From Meandrina meandrites (taxonomy: Eukaryota; Cnidaria; Anthozoa; Scleractinia; Meandrinidae), in NCBI GenBank assembly GCA_963693305.1, contig OY855908.1:38941305-39005304 (forward strand): 64,000 bases of DNA, written 5' to 3'. Within the stretch, counting starts at the first letter, position 1, and every line of letters begins with the position of its first letter. A program made the translations under genes and the position numbers. Positions 34,301 to 47,982 of the stretch are shown here, in pieces. The notes under the pieces are model-generated. The model saw only the letters and a list, made by a program, of their open reading frames with translations, was not told the origin of the DNA and searched no databases.

Positions 34301-36628
34301 ATATTCTGCTTAATAAATTTCCCCGTTAATTTCACGATTATATCTACTGTAAAATCAAAAGGAGAGATATCGCATGCAGTTTCAGTTTACGTTAGATTAA
34401 AACAGGCCAAATCGATGGCTGAGTCAGGGCATTTCCATGATATAAACCCTTTAGCTTAAATTATCGAAAAAGTAAACATAGTTCGAGAATTGGCTTAGAA
34501 CGCTTTAGCTCTTACACGCGACAAAATTGTCTTGTTGTGTTATTCTTTTATTGCATGTTTTCTTAAACCAAAAATTTCGTTCACGGAGAGCAGCGCGAGG
34601 GTAAAGGACTTCAGGGGAACCTTTAATTTCGCTAAATGAAGAATCACTGACGTGTGAACAAATAAGTCTCATTAGCACGACATATACCAAAATACAGTCA
34701 TGCAATCTTGTTGCGTAACCTTTTTGCGCAGTATTGTCATGAAGTGTGAAAGTACCCATGACTAGTGCTAAATGAGCACTTAGGAAGATGATTGAGAAGA
34801 TCCAGCTAGGAGCAGCTAAACAAGCCTTTTTTACTTTGGAAAAATGAGTCAGGGCCCGTTAACTATTAAGCAACGTGCTAACTGCGTCAAATAAATCTTC
34901 CGAGACCGACTGAGAATGCAAGTTCAGTAAAAATATAAAAAAACGATAATTTGCACAGGTGAAATCCGTTGATACGAAAAGAGCGGCAACATCAGAAAAA
35001 GCAGTTGGGCTTAACGCGTTAATACGCGGAATGTTTAGTGTCCAAACTAAACAAATAAATAAAATGGGAGCAAGGACCAATTAAACTGTCTGCAGTTTGT
35101 GTATTATGGAGGTGTTCTTGTTAGGTTAAACAAATGGAAAAAGACGTCAGGGATACTCTTAGTCCATGTTTACAAGTCATACAATGGGACTACAATGAAT
35201 AAGGGCGTCTTCTCGCAAGATTTATAATCGTTTTTTTTTTTTTTTTAAATCAAGTTGTTGTACAATTTGGTCGTCTTTGTTTTTTACGTTGTGATCGATA
35301 CAGCAGAGACCAATTGTTTTGCTAATCTTGGTTAAGTGCCAAAATGCAGTGCTGACACTGTGTGCCAACGTATCACCAGCCCATCCAGAATGAATCAAGG
35401 CAAGCAAACATAGGCGCTAGCTGCTTCCAGCAGAAACATCAAATAATGTACAGTGAGAACGGTAAATGCGACTGAACACAGACGGGCCATTATGAGCTGC
35501 AGGTTAATTGTTATTTGCATCATTTCACATTCCTGACAAACTAGTTTTAAATTTTATAATTTTTCACGCTTGACAATGTAATTTCAGTTGTGCTGATTAT
35601 AGAAAAATAGCTGCGGGATTTCAGCCTGATCGCTGGGCGAACGTTTCAGTTCAATCGATACCATTATTAATTGCCAACAGTTTAACGTTTGTAGTGGTAT
35701 CCTAGAAAAACACGGCTCTGCTTAAAAAAAAACACTCCTAAATTAAGTCGGTCTCAAGGTGGATCACCTGAATCTCATAATCCACTCGGACTCTACCTAG
35801 GATGGTTTTCGTTAAAGGTCGCTTATCTGGTGAATATTGCCCAATCGAATAATGGTCAACTGCTGTTCTACATACGGGAGTTGGTCAGCTCAAAGAATAC
35901 AGTAAAACTAAACAATAACAATACATGAGCTTGTAGGGCGTACATCCAATCTTTACTTTGCATGTGAACAATATTTGCCAGTTTTTTTTACATGAATACA
36001 AAAATACAGCAAAATACAAGCATGCTTTTTCATTACTAAAGTGCTATTCATGTCTTGAACTCTGTCGAGACGTGCTTCCGCCTTCTTGGTTGGTTCAAGA
36101 TAATGTTTCTTCAGGTATTCTTCAGGTATTCTTCAAGAACTATGCGGTAGCATAAGTTTATCGCCGCGTAGTAATGGTTGGTATATTTAGACGACTAAGT
36201 TTACGTTATACTGTTTACTTAGCTTTCACTTTCCCACGCGCGAAGGGTGTTTGGTCACGATAACTTGTTTAAGTAAGATGGATATCATTTATTAAAACAG
36301 TCAATAGTTTAGTTTAAAAAAAAAGCTCAACACTACCCTGATCCGATAACTTAATTACTTGCACGCTATTGTGCAAAATTACTTCAGTTGCACATAATCC
36401 TGATGTGAGAAAGTTCGTTGACATCAGTAAGTTGTTTCCTTACATTGAGACCTGAGGTATGGAAGAAAGTTTCAACAATCTGTTCAAATGACGCGGTATT
36501 TGATAACGTTGATATTTCTCACGGATGAATGAATGGTGCATTCCATGCACTCAAGACGCGTTTAGACCATCCAGACGTTCTACTAGTGTACACGTGATAC
36601 TTTGGCTACTTTTTGGACTTTTGTTGTT
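31336..36628. other. Intergenic between bHLH genes 1 and 2
   Basis: No ORF with recognisable protein features. It is AT-rich with short homopolymer runs. A small TIR-like element lies at 33616-33962; nothing else notable was seen. Confidence 0.5.
33616..33962. mobile_element. Small MITE-like element with AAGAAC repeats
   Basis: The left end TATAAGAACGTTGAGGCTGAG-type and the right end (CGTTCTTATA at 33953-33962) are inverted. AAGAAC occurs at about 33651, 33662, 33883 and 33922 and GTTCTT at the right end. About 347 bp with no ORF. Confidence 0.45.
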
Positions 36629-37397
36629 TCAGAATACTGTTGATAACTCGTTGCCAGCGCCACCGTTAAGTTCGTCCTCTTTCCAAAAGAAAACTGTCAG
36701 TTCTGTGACAAAACAAAACGAGAAACAATTTCAGTTTCTAATTATCTTCTACATCAAAAAAGCTTATCTCACTCTGGTTAAATTGCTGTAAGAGTCGAGC
36801 AAGTATACGATACATTTTAATTACAAAACGGGATAGTATTTCCTTCATCAACCAAATTCTTCCCGTAAAATGACCCTTTTCAAGCAGTATTAGTTTTGCA
36901 ATATGTGTGACTATTTTATATATTGTAGCTGATTTGTTCTTAGTACAAACCAGAAGTTTCAATAAAATGACAGCATTTTCCGGTTTACACCAAAGAAACA
37001 AATTAAACTGCACAAAAGTTGCTCTACCTCCTGTTTCTACGTCAAACGGATCAAACTCCAGAGAAGTCACTGACATCTCTTCGTCCAAACTTTCTCGTCC
37101 CACCAGCGCGTGGTGATCAGCGTTTTCCATGGCCAAGATCTCTGTCAAGTGCGAGATATACAACGCTGCGAGTCGGATAGTATCCGTCTTTGAAGGCCTT
37201 TTTTCGTTCGGAAACAGTGGAATGAGATCTCGCAAGCGATCGATACTCTCGTTGATCACATGGACGCGATTTCTCTCGCGCGTATTCGCGATTCTCCGCT
37301 GTTTGCTCAGACCAGTCAACCTGCGCCCACGCCTTTTTGTCTTTTTCTTTGAAGTTGTTTGCCTTGGAATCTCGTCCTCTGCAACTTCGCTGTCCAT
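36629..37397 (-). CDS. bHLH transcription factor (cluster gene 2)
   Basis: Two exons on the minus strand: 37397-37028 and 36702-36629, 147 aa. The donor is GGAG|GTAGAG (weak), the acceptor TTTTGTCACAG, phase 1 as in gene 1. N-terminal KKKTKRRGRRLTGLSKQR is the cluster extension with two changes (P to R, V to L). Then the basic region RRIANTRERNRV, helix 1 INESIDRLRDLIPLFP, loop NEKRPSKTDT, helix 2 IRLAALYISHLTEIL. Read-through of the donor would stay open far into the intron; the spliced tail (ELTVFFWKEDELNGG...) is acidic/aromatic like gene 1's, which supports the splice. An alternative acceptor 22 nt later (TTGGAAAG) is not in the same phase-corrected length but keeps the frame. Confidence 0.85.
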
Positions 37398-40300
37398 GTT
37401 GTTGCCTGCTGAACCTTAATTTGCTTTAAAAGATCTGTTTTCTTTTAAAACGAAGACAGCGGTACAGAAGCCGGATTGTTGATCACTATCACCCAGAAAG
37501 CATTTTTGGGCTATTAAGCATCGCGTCAGACGTCATAGCTGGAGCCTTCTTGACTGCGTCTTGATGGTATTATTATCCAATAATTTAAATGGCTCTTGCT
37601 TAAAGAGAAAATAATCCAGTTATTGAATCTGCACATTTTACGCTTCGGTTTAAACCTCAGCGGGGATGTTGGTAGTCGTGCAGTCATGCAGTCACGATAA
37701 AAATCTACTCTTCAACTCGTAATCTAAGCAAACATACCACAAAGGGTCACCACCGTTCATGAGATTGTATCCGTGTTATTGGATACGTTCCTTGTGGGGT
37801 GTCACGGAAGTGGCACTTTGTGACCTTCTATCAGCAGCTAATCCAAAGTGTTACTTGACAATAATTGTGGTATGTTATGTAACAGCAGCGCAGAAACACA
37901 AACTTGTTCTGCGTCAGAAGGTTTCCTGTTTATAAAGGGAGAAGGGAATTTTGTCATCTTCAACTTGGAACTCAAAATTTTAATTCCACTAATTTGTAGA
38001 AGTACTAACGCAACAAACGTGTTTTTGTGGTTTTAATAATTTTAATTAAAGTAGGGCAAAGGGGAACTGGGTGGGGCGGGGATTAAGGTACGGAGACCGG
38101 ACTACGTGAAAAAATTAAAAATCACACCATCTATCTATATTTCGTTCACGTTTAACGTCGTTTGAACACGCATTTTTCCTTTAAACAAATAACAGCAGAT
38201 GGCTACAGACGTCTATATGTGTGCAATACCCTTTCAAATTTCAAGGAGTTCGTCCAAGGAGTGCATTATCAAGTTATCAGTATCTTCACCTGCAACGAAA
38301 TCCTGCTATCTGAAAGTTAGGTTATCTCGTGCTTCTCGCTATCGAAAACAAAAGCCCGCTTTCCTGGATTTGTTTTTCACTGTTTGCCTAATTTACACCC
38401 ACAGTCACTATCTTGATCATATTTCTCGCTATCTCGAGCAGCGGCTGAGGTCTCTTTGCTCTAATTTACACCCCTTTATCTCGGGGAAACGGGCACGCCT
38501 TAAAAAAACTGAAATCAAAATAGTTTGGGCAGATTACAATTTCTAAGGCCCAGCACAGGACGTTACCCTAACTGCAGCTTAGCCCGAGTTGACTTTTCAC
38601 AAGTAGGGTTACTCTATTTCCCTGAAAACGCGGGCTTTCCTTTAATTAAATCGCTTTACCTGGTTGTTTTAGCGCCAAAACCGATTTTCCTTTTAAAATT
38701 ACGTAGTATATAAGTTCCTGTAAGATCATATTTTAATTTAAAAGGCTCAATTAAAATCGTAGACACTCTGTAAGCGTTAGGTCCTGAGAACGAATGAGTC
38801 AACGTCGAGACTATTAATATTGCGTCATTAAGTCACGTGTCAGCGGAACAGGAACATCTAGGCTAGGCTGAGCGACTGACTATCACCGTGGTCAATATAC
38901 TGTGAATTAAAAAATTAAAAAAAATAATTACTCTAGTCGTGCTAAAGTAGAACAGTTAGTTACAATGATAACCGAGCCTTAGTCGTTGAGAATAAAAACT
39001 GTGAAATTTTATCCACTGCTGTCGCACAAACAAACTACTTAATCCGTTTCCTGGATTTGTTTTTTATTGTTTGCCTAATTTACACCCACGGTCACTGTCA
39101 CTCCAGCTTAGCCCGAGTCATCTCGGGCAAAGCTGGAGCTGGGGTACTGGCCTGTACTGCGCCTTAGAAATTGTACTCTGCTAAAACCATCGCCCGAGTA
39201 TGAAAGTAAATGATTTTCGATACTGATTAATTAACTAATGAATTGAATGTGTTTTGTGTGAAGATAATTCTTTCAGTTCCAGTGTTAATTTTGTTGGTGA
39301 GGTATTTACCAACGATTGAAGTGCCAAAGGTCAACGATTCAAGGCTGATTATTTTTTTCGTGTTGTTTTCTTTTCAATGGGCAGAACAGTCTTACTACTC
39401 TCTCAGTACTTCTCTTCAAACACGCAGGAAAGTGTATGTGCAACGACCTAGCATTCCTTTCATGTCACGGCTTTTTGTGTTGCAAAAAATCCCCTAAAAA
39501 ATCGCAAGATTCCTCGAAATACTTGTTTATTAAGATTGACAAATGTCAAAGAGTTATTAATAAAATAATAGAAAACAAAACACAAGGTTGGGTAAGATTA
39601 GAAAAGATTGAGACAGGTCGAACAGTGAACTTGTAGAAAATGTTATTGTAACCCAATTTTTCAATAAGAGCGAGCCAGTTCTGCCATGACGCAGTTCCTT
39701 TCTGTACCAGTGTTGTGTATGTAAACAATACTTTATTAGATTTTATTTTTCGATTATTCGTCTACTAATATCGGTATTTATAGCTTATGACAATGATTAA
39801 CGATCATAATTCATGAATTGAACGCCCATAGCCCAAAGGTGGTGTAGCATTTAGATGCTTTGCTCTAAAAGATTCTACCATTTAATCCCGGGGCACACTG
39901 CTTTAATTTTACTTAAGACCTGCTGAGCGTACAGCAGTTGGCACGTTCAGTTTATGGTGTACATGTATTAAAGTACAAGGAACGTGGCATGAACTGTTTC
40001 CTCTTCGGCGATGTTTCACGAAAGCAATGTAATTTCCCTGTAAAGTTGTCTAGAGGTCTTAGAACTTCCTTTTCCAATTCTGGAATGTTTAGATGTAGAC
40101 ATTCCAAAAATACCAGCCAATCGAATTAGAGACAAGGCGCATAAATCTTCTGCCCGCAGGAAACTATAGGTGAAAATACCAATTAGTCCTAGCATCACCA
40201 TTACACCACATCTTTTTATCGTTTCGGATTGAAGTAAATTTAATTTCTTTGTCACCCTTCCAAGTGTCATTCAGTGTACCTATTAAGACGTTTTTCGAAT

Positions 40301-43300
40301 TCTCCATCATTAACTGCGCGATGCATTGGGAGTAGCTTAACTTTAATTTACCAAACTTGTCCCCACTGTCGGATCTCGCAATTGCCCAAACAAATTTCCT
40401 ACGTACAACCCACAGTAAATTTCTCTCAAATACTTCACCAGGGGTGAGAGATTCTTGTCATTAAAATAAAGCTCAGCGGTGAAAAAAGTGATTTTACCTC
40501 ACTGGTGCTATAAATTGAACACTTTCTAATTAGAGAAACACTAGAAAATAATTGCATGTCTGACCCTCCAGTGTCATTCACGCGTACGATTCCGTTGGCC
40601 TTGTCTTCTTCTTTCGTTCACAGCCATCTGGTACAGTTTAGATATTATTGAATTTTAAACAATCTGTTTTAACATAATTTAATTTCTGGTAAATGATAGT
40701 TTAAATGCCTTTGATTTAATTTCTCGGTTTCACAGAGCTTTTACTTATTCATTAAATTTGAAGTATAATATAATAAAGGCCGCCGTTAAATTAGGACGTT
40801 TTTGGCGGTAACAATTATATTGATCATAAGTCACACTTAAATATAATAAACAGTCTTTAATCAAGAGTAGTTTCTCAGTCGTGATTTCGTAAGACATCAA
40901 TTGCACCTGTATGTTCAAACTTTACTTGCAATTGCTGTCCTTGTCGACATCGACACAAGAGTCGCCCAATGGATGGCATGTTATACATTTTTACGCTATC
41001 CAACAAAGCTCTGGGGCAAGCCAGACGTGTTAAATATACGAAAAATATAAATATTTATATTTAATTATCTTATCCTGATTGATTATGGTCAACCTCCCCG
41101 GCTTTGGTTAACTTCATCTGTCTTCAACGAAGTGTCCATGTTACGACTTATTGAATTTAAGTCTTATTACTCATTTTAAAGGGGGCTACGGTTGCGGAGC
41201 AAGAAATCGCGTGAAGCAAATAAAGTTCCAGATCAAAGTTGAACACATGTTGGATAAAAATTACTCCACAATGAAATAAAATAAACTTGATAAATGGTCT
41301 CATTAGTAGATCGCCCACATGTGTTCTAGAGTATTCTGTGGTTGTTTGGTATGTTCCCTTACACCGCATTGGTAATAAAAGTAAGCATTACTTGAATGGT
41401 ATTAGTTTCACAACGGATTTTGCACTATGCTACGATTAGGCATAGACATTACCATTCTCATAACACTGACTGGATCAGTATGTTTGCTGAGCTTTACATA
41501 TATCATATACATGCATTCTAAGTTACCATGTCACTTAGTCATTTCCTTTTGCTCAATTTGAACTAAGGGCGTCGGTCAATATGAATTTCAGTAGTATAAC
41601 AAACAACCGTCCTCCAAACACAGAAGCAATCCCAACAATTGAACAAGAAGGCATATTTTAATCCATATGAACACGAACATCCAAGATAAATTTTACTACA
41701 GTTATAATAGTGCAAGGCACTGAGCTCTTTTTGCATCCAAAAGTTACACTGTAAATTGCATGCTTTAGTATTTATTGATGGATAATCCCAATCGAGGACG
41801 ATCAGTCAAGTTATGTCACAATCACAAAAGTTGACATCATAATGCGACAATGCAGCGATTCACACCGGTCCAAAAACTCCTTTAAAGCTTGGAAAATCAG
41901 AACTTGCGATTTGTTTTTTTGAAAAGCCTCGTTAGTTGAGAGATAAAACTTTGAAAAAAAATAAGATACACCAACACAGACCTAACACCCACATTGAGAA
42001 AAAATTGTCAATAACTGACAAATTAAGGTCGGCGGAGGTTATACGCGTCAGTTAATGAAATCTTTGTATAGGAAGATCAGTAGTGGAAAGTAAGTCACAT
42101 GCACTTACCTCTTCACAACAGTTTTCATGACTATTTCTGTTTTAAAATAATGTGTGGTTTACACAAACAGGAGTAGAAAATTGGAAAAGACAATTTCCGA
42201 GGTTTTCTGATACATTACCTCTCAAACATAGGATTAAATTCTACAACAGCCAGTTCAATGCTATTATTTATTGAGGTATACTGACAAAGATGATTCTTGT
42301 CGTCAAAATTCATGTTGTTTTGAATGTAAAGCATTACAGTGATGCTCAGAAGCTTTCCGGAATTTCAAAGGTCAGACACGAGGATTATTACAACAAACTT
42401 AGAGCCACATTAATTTACTCGAGGTTTGACTCTATGAGTGATGGCTCTACATCGGAATAAAATTACAGCATATATACTACTGGCGTAAGATTAAGTGACG
42501 AATTTAAAAGGTTCCATAATTTGGAACCAAGAACTAAAACCTGTAAGCTTTGCGTGGGTAAAAAATATTGGTCACCATGCAACAGAAATCGGCACTTCAG
42601 CAGAGGCACTTCAGCAAAAACCCACACAACGAATTAGTGGCAAGACGATCCGTCTGATCGACATTAGAGGCCGTACCAGAGTTATAAACAGTATGTAATG
42701 CGCAAAATTCTTTGAGTGGTTGTTTGTGGGTCTCAGAAAATGAAATACCAATAAGATCAATGAAGAATTTTACCGCACTTAATTCCATATGTATCTCTTT
42801 TTTAAAAAAAATTAAATATTTTGTTTCTTATGCATCTATTCCTGCCACTCCTTTTCACTTACATTACTCATCTATGTAGTTTTGAAGTTTCCTTATAAAA
42901 TTTAGTAGCATCCTGAAAAGTCTGGTCGGGTCAGCCGAAATATTGTAAAAATCCAACTCTACCCGTTACGTGGGACGCGTTGTATCAGCATTGCGGTAGT
43001 CCTGGACTTTTCCCTACTTCTCTCATATGGACACACTTAGAAAAGGTATTCCCTATAACAATAAATTTTACTTTTTGTGTTTCAAAACTTTGCATACAAT
43101 AATAAAACGATAACGAGGTAAATCGGTAATATCGGCCTTGTAGACTTGGCCGGTTGGAAGTGATTTTAGGTCAGGTTTAGCTACCCGTCTGTTTGAAATC
43201 TGCGTTTTAATAGCATCCTGTGCGGGTTAAGTGGTCTCTACATGCGTTCATTTATGTTATCATACGGCAATTAACTTTATCACCGCCAAGAAGAGTAAAA

Positions 43301-44240
43301 TTCAACTACTTTTGATCTCGGTTAATCGCACCCAATATACGCCCTTTTCTAATGTTTCCAGGGTGAATCTAGAAAAATCTATTTGCAAATTAAGGACCGG
43401 GATTAAACAAAAATAACCTGTAGTCACTGCATTCTTGGCAAGACAAAGTAAGATGCAAACTGAGTAGCTACACAATTCCATATGAAGCCGGATAATCCCG
43501 CAATGGAGGAAAATGCATTCCACCTGCTTTTGAAAAGCAGAAAAAAATGCTGAAAAAACCGGATAGGTTGTGGAAAAATTAGTCTTTTTCGCCACAGAAC
43601 TAATAATTAGATTTTTCGGTGAAATAATTGTCTACGATTACGGCGTTGTTCTTTTATTTGTTGCCGACTCAATCTTGCACCGTAAGCCTCGTTGAAAATA
43701 ATGATTGTAAAAGTGGTGTGAGAAGATCCATTTCCGGAGATGATATCCGTATAACTCAATATTCCATTGTTAAACCTGTCATCACGACAATATATAGTAA
43801 ATCAGAGTGATTTGTCGTGGAATTGAGATTATGTTTTTTTCTTCCTGAAGCTATTTCATAGACCGCATTGACCTTTCGTCGAAACGAGCCGTCGAGACCC
43901 AATGGAGAGGAACAACTAAACTTGTTCTGCGTATCGTTTATCGAATTGTTACCTGCCACAAGGCGTTTTCAGCGTTTTCCATCGTTTCTGCCTTAAAAAA
44001 ACTGTATTGTTGACTTGGAAACGTTCACTTTTGTGAAGGTCTTTTTCTGCCAGTTCAGCAGTGTTTGTATTTTTCTTCATTAGTGATCCTGTTGAACTCG
44101 CACGAGGCTGTGGCGTAACTGGATCTAGTAGACCACTGGTCAAAGTGGGAGGAGATTGTTTGTTTTGATCTTCTATTAGGTTGAACATTGTTTGCTTTTG
44201 TTTATATCTCGCATGCCATGGGACAACACACATCACTGTA
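37398..44240. other. Intergenic between bHLH genes 2 and 3 (divergent)
   Basis: No gene supported. A segment of about 50 bp (TTTCCTGGATTTGTTTTT ... TAATTTACACCCAC) occurs at about 38360 and 39047, each followed by an AGCTTAGCCCGAG word. A hairpin lies at 39103-39136. A tRNA-like string near 39840-39900 is too poor to call. Confidence 0.5.
39103..39136. repeat. 15-bp hairpin
   Basis: CCAGCTTAGCCCGAG (39103-39117) pairs with CTCGGGCAAAGCTGG (39122-39136) with one mismatch and a 4-nt loop. Confidence 0.9.
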
Positions 44241-44978
44241 ATGCTAACTACATCACCAGAGCCAACAAAACGTCACGAAAACCTCAAAATGGGTAACATA
44301 GAAAAGGAGGGTAAAGACATCAAGCTTGATAGGAACATCAAGAGAAAAACCAAGCGTCGGCCACCACGATTGACGGGTGTCAGTAAGCAACGTAAAATGG
44401 CAAATGAACGGGAAAGACGAAGAGTTCACGCTTTGAATACGCGCATTGAGAATCTACGCGATCTTATTCCACTGTCACCTTTTGAAAAGCGACCGACCAA
44501 GACCGAAGTTATTTGGATGGCGGCAACTTATATCAAATTTCTGACAGACTTGCTGGAAAAAAGCGACAAAACTGTTGAAAATGCATCCGAAACTGCTGAT
44601 GAATCTTCCCAGAGTTTGGATCTATTGTTTGTTGATATGGCAGGTTAGTGACGTTTCCGTTATGTGTTAATTCTTTTTGATAAATTTTTACTGAGTTTTT
44701 TCAACTATGTGATCACGGTTTGACTGTCCTGTGCATTTTTTTTCTTTACAGTCCCCGATATGTTTGGCCTCGGTGAGTGTTCAGTAGTGTCCGAACTGGA
44801 TCTCGAAGAAATCTTGTTTCTTTCAGGTACATTATCCGGCCAATTTATAAATGTATCCCTTGAGCAAATAATTTTGGCAATTTTCGTTTATCTTTAACAA
44901 CTTCTGGCTTTTAAAGCTGTTAATATTATTTACATTTTGTTGTTTGCAGACTCTGAGGCATCCTTGAGCGAAAATTGA
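44241..44978 (+). CDS. bHLH transcription factor (cluster gene 3)
   Basis: Three exons: 44241-44643, 44752-44826 and 44950-44978, 168 aa. Starts at 44181 (longer) and 44289 (MGNIEKEG, 152 aa) are alternatives; the shorter start best fits its siblings. Donors GCAG|GTTAGT and TCAG|GTACAT, acceptors TTTCTTTACAG and GTTTGCAG, all phase 1. The extension is [14 protein letters not shown] (one G to P), the basic region RKMANERERRRV (A to E in the usual NARER), helix 1 LNTRIENLRDLIPLSP, loop FEKRPTKTEV, helix 2 IWMAATYIKFLTDLL. It has one more intron than the others; the tail contains VSELDLEEILFLSDSEASL, an acidic, activation-like stretch. AATAAA lies at about 45328. Closest by motif to gene 6. Confidence 0.85.
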
Positions 44979-47127
44979 CTTCCCGAAGATGACTATTCCG
45001 ATTATCATTTGAAGAGTCTCTTCAAGTACCTGATGATTATGCAATACCGACGACTAATTCAGCATAGCTGACTGGAACAATTTTTTTTTAAAAAAAAATT
45101 AGTAGATGTTTGTATAAAAGCTTAAAATTCATTTAGTGCTTTGGAACCAGAAAAAACGTTTTGTCATTAATGTGGAAAGGGCGAATTATGACTACGTGAA
45201 ATTCCAAAATTAATGATAATGGCTAAAACGTCAATAGCCGACGACCTTGGATGACGTTTAAGTCCTCCAGTTTGAGTAAGATCCATTTCGCGGTTGAAGA
45301 GCTTGTAATTATATGCACTTTGTAAAATAAAACCTTGAATTATAAGTTAAGTCATAAAACGCTTGTCTTCTCCGATAACAACTTCAGATTTGTACGCCCG
45401 TTTTGGGGGGAAGCTAAAAAACAAACACGACTGTGTAAAGTAAACACATCTATAGGCTGTTTTCGTTTGTTCTTGTTATGGATTATTGCTTTAATGTTTT
45501 CTTTTTCTTGATAAAACCATTTGTCTTGAGTTTTTCAAGAAATTGGAACAGATCAAGTCTTTTAATAGTTTTAAGATATTTTTAGCTCTTGGCGGGTTTG
45601 CAGCCGGCCTCCCAATAAGACTGGAATTATCAGGCGGCTTTATTGAGAATATATACCCGGCGGGCGTTGACAAGTTGTTTCAATTGGCAAATCACGAAAC
45701 TTAAAGTGCCTCTTACACACTAGATAACAAACGTATTTTATAACTGCACGGAAAACAACTCAGTGTGGTTAAAAGATTCATCCAACTGCACCGAATAAAA
45801 GTCTTTTGGCTGTTAACGTTCTCAGTTACAAAATTTGATTATTTTGGCCGGTAAGACACATTTCCTCCTCCAGTGTAAGGATATGTTCGGATAATTAAAC
45901 ACAACTGAGTTAAGAGAAGTAAGATAACAAATAATTTTATCAGAAATTATTTGTGATGTGTACACCAGCTGCCAATACTGGTATAAAATCTTTGGTAGAA
46001 GGCCGTCGGTATTTATGCAACAGCCGAAATCATACTTCTTACAGCTACAAAACCCATTCGAAAACGACCGTGTGCGCATGGGTGTAGTCAGTACTCGTTT
46101 CAACGCTTTGACAATAGCTTTGCAATCCAATTCCCTTGTCATGAAGCCTCGCCTTGCATGGCTTAAAAAGCTGGAAAAGTCTACTGAAGAACAAACAAAA
46201 AACCACTGAACACATGTGAAAGTGGACATACCTTGCAGATACGGCATGACTCGGTGACTACACACGTTTTTAAGAGATAAACTGAGTTAAAATAGGATTT
46301 TCATTCTCTTATGACTCGTTGTTGTTTACGATGACCTTTTCGCTTGTAAGTAGTTTTACTGTAAAAACTGTTTTTATCAAAACGTAAACCCCTTTGTCGG
46401 CGGGGCTGATTACCGCCTAACAATTTCAACAGATCGTTTTAAGTAACTAGACATCTCAGAGAAAAGACAAGGAAACGAATACGGTTGCACGAGAGGAATG
46501 CTAGTTTGTACAAAAATAAACCTCTAACCTTTACTGTGTAAATACTACTTATTTTGTTCACGGTAATTGAAACATTTTCAGATCAAAAGAACATTTTTTT
46601 AATTATGTATGAAACAAAACCGCTCTACGACTTCATGGCGATGGGAAAACATGCAAAACATTATATGAAGTGAGTAGAGTCTGAGAATGGAAGATAAACA
46701 CTTTTATTCCAAATAGTGCCTACATCTTAGAAGTTTCTTTTTCTCTTTATTCCCAGGCTGGTTGTTTGTAGACAGGTCACAGCAGGTCGCAGCCCACAAC
46801 TCCCTCCTTATCATGTTAGCCGCTTGTCCGGCGAGCTAAAAATCAATTTGATCAAAGATAATCATACTCAGGGAATTTAAAATCCGTGGGAAAAATGCTG
46901 GGTTAGAAATCAATTTACGTGTACATAACACGAGAAGGCATAGTCAACGTGCCCAGCTAACACACCAAGTCAAAGCCTTTACCACACCACTGAGGGTATT
47001 TAGATCTAATCATGACAATCACGAAGAGGCTTTGTCTTGGGATCGTCCCGTTATGCAAAGTCTTTCCAACTGGCCCGAAAGTTTTTAGTGTAAAATTGAT
47101 CACGGCTGTATCCAAAATTAAATAGAG

Positions 47128-47592
47128 TCAATCCCAGGCTTTGATCGTAAGTCGGAAAGTAATTGTGTTCTGTACTTCATGAAACTTCGGGCCTCGCAGA
47201 AAAACATTGTGTCTTTTATTATCGTTATCCTCATTCCCGTATCCTTGTCCGACACCTTTTGTCAGGTCTATAAAATTAAATTTCCACCAAGATACCGGGC
47301 GAAGTGAATTAACCTCAACAAGTTCAAATATCAGGAATGATATATAGTTAGCATTGTAACTGAAACGAATCATTATGCCGACGTCTCTTTGAAAAAACAA
47401 ATAAACGACAGTAATGTGATGAAATCTAAATAATCTGGGTGTGGTGCTTTGTAGCTTGCCGTCTGGTAAAGTTTGGGTGGATGTTGCGGTGAAAGATAAT
47501 CCTCTTTCTTCACGCCTTTTGCAGAGTTGCTTGGTGACTTGAACACTTAGATTTTCGCGTCGCTGTCTCGTTACCGCTGGTCGTTGTTCCAA
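47128..47592 (-). other. Unrecognised 154-codon open frame
   Basis: ATG-initiated and ended by a stop; moderately long for AT-rich DNA. It shows no signal peptide, clear membrane segment or known motif. N-terminal part is basic (RQRRENLSVQVTKQLCKRRE). It could be a lone exon, a TE relic or chance. Confidence 0.15.
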
Positions 47593-47895
47593 AAGAGGGC
47601 GGGCTCATTTTGTCGATCCTTTTTGCGAGTCCTGACTCACGAGGCCCGGTGGGAATGAAGCAAAAGAAATAACTAATTAACTTTCCGCCTCAGTGCTATT
47701 TTCTATTTAAAAAAACCTTCGAAAATGACCAGTGCTCAGCTGTTCGTGATTTTCTTTTCTACTGAATCCCCTATTTTAGGCGGCTTTGATTTGACAAAAG
47801 TTACAGTCATTTACTATACGTTTGTTATTGAACGGAATAAAATTATACTAAACTGCAAGGCCAGTGTTATAACGTCAAGGATATAATTAAATACA

Positions 47896-47982
47896 CCTTA
47901 TTGGATGGTTTAACATATAAAACGCGCGGCTATTTTGCGAGTTGCGAAAAATACGAGCGATATGTTAAACCATTGAATAAGG
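47896..47982. repeat. Nested palindrome, 23-bp outer arms
   Basis: CCTTATTGGATGGTTTAACA... at 47896-47918 pairs with 47960-47982 with two mismatches. The 41-nt middle contains a second inverted pair (TTTTGCGA / TGCGAAAA). Confidence 0.85.

Noticed and set aside
39838..39900. tRNA-like string with TGGTGTAGCATTTAGATGC and TTTAATCCCGGGG
   Set aside because: Cannot be folded into a cloverleaf and the B box is poor; at most a SINE relic.
43949..44236. 95-codon minus ORF upstream of bHLH gene 3
   Set aside because: It overlaps the antisense of the gene's 5' end and shows no domain or codon signal.
45822..46265. 147-codon minus frame
   Set aside because: Low-complexity composition with no motif; an opposite-strand ORF overlaps it; likely chance.
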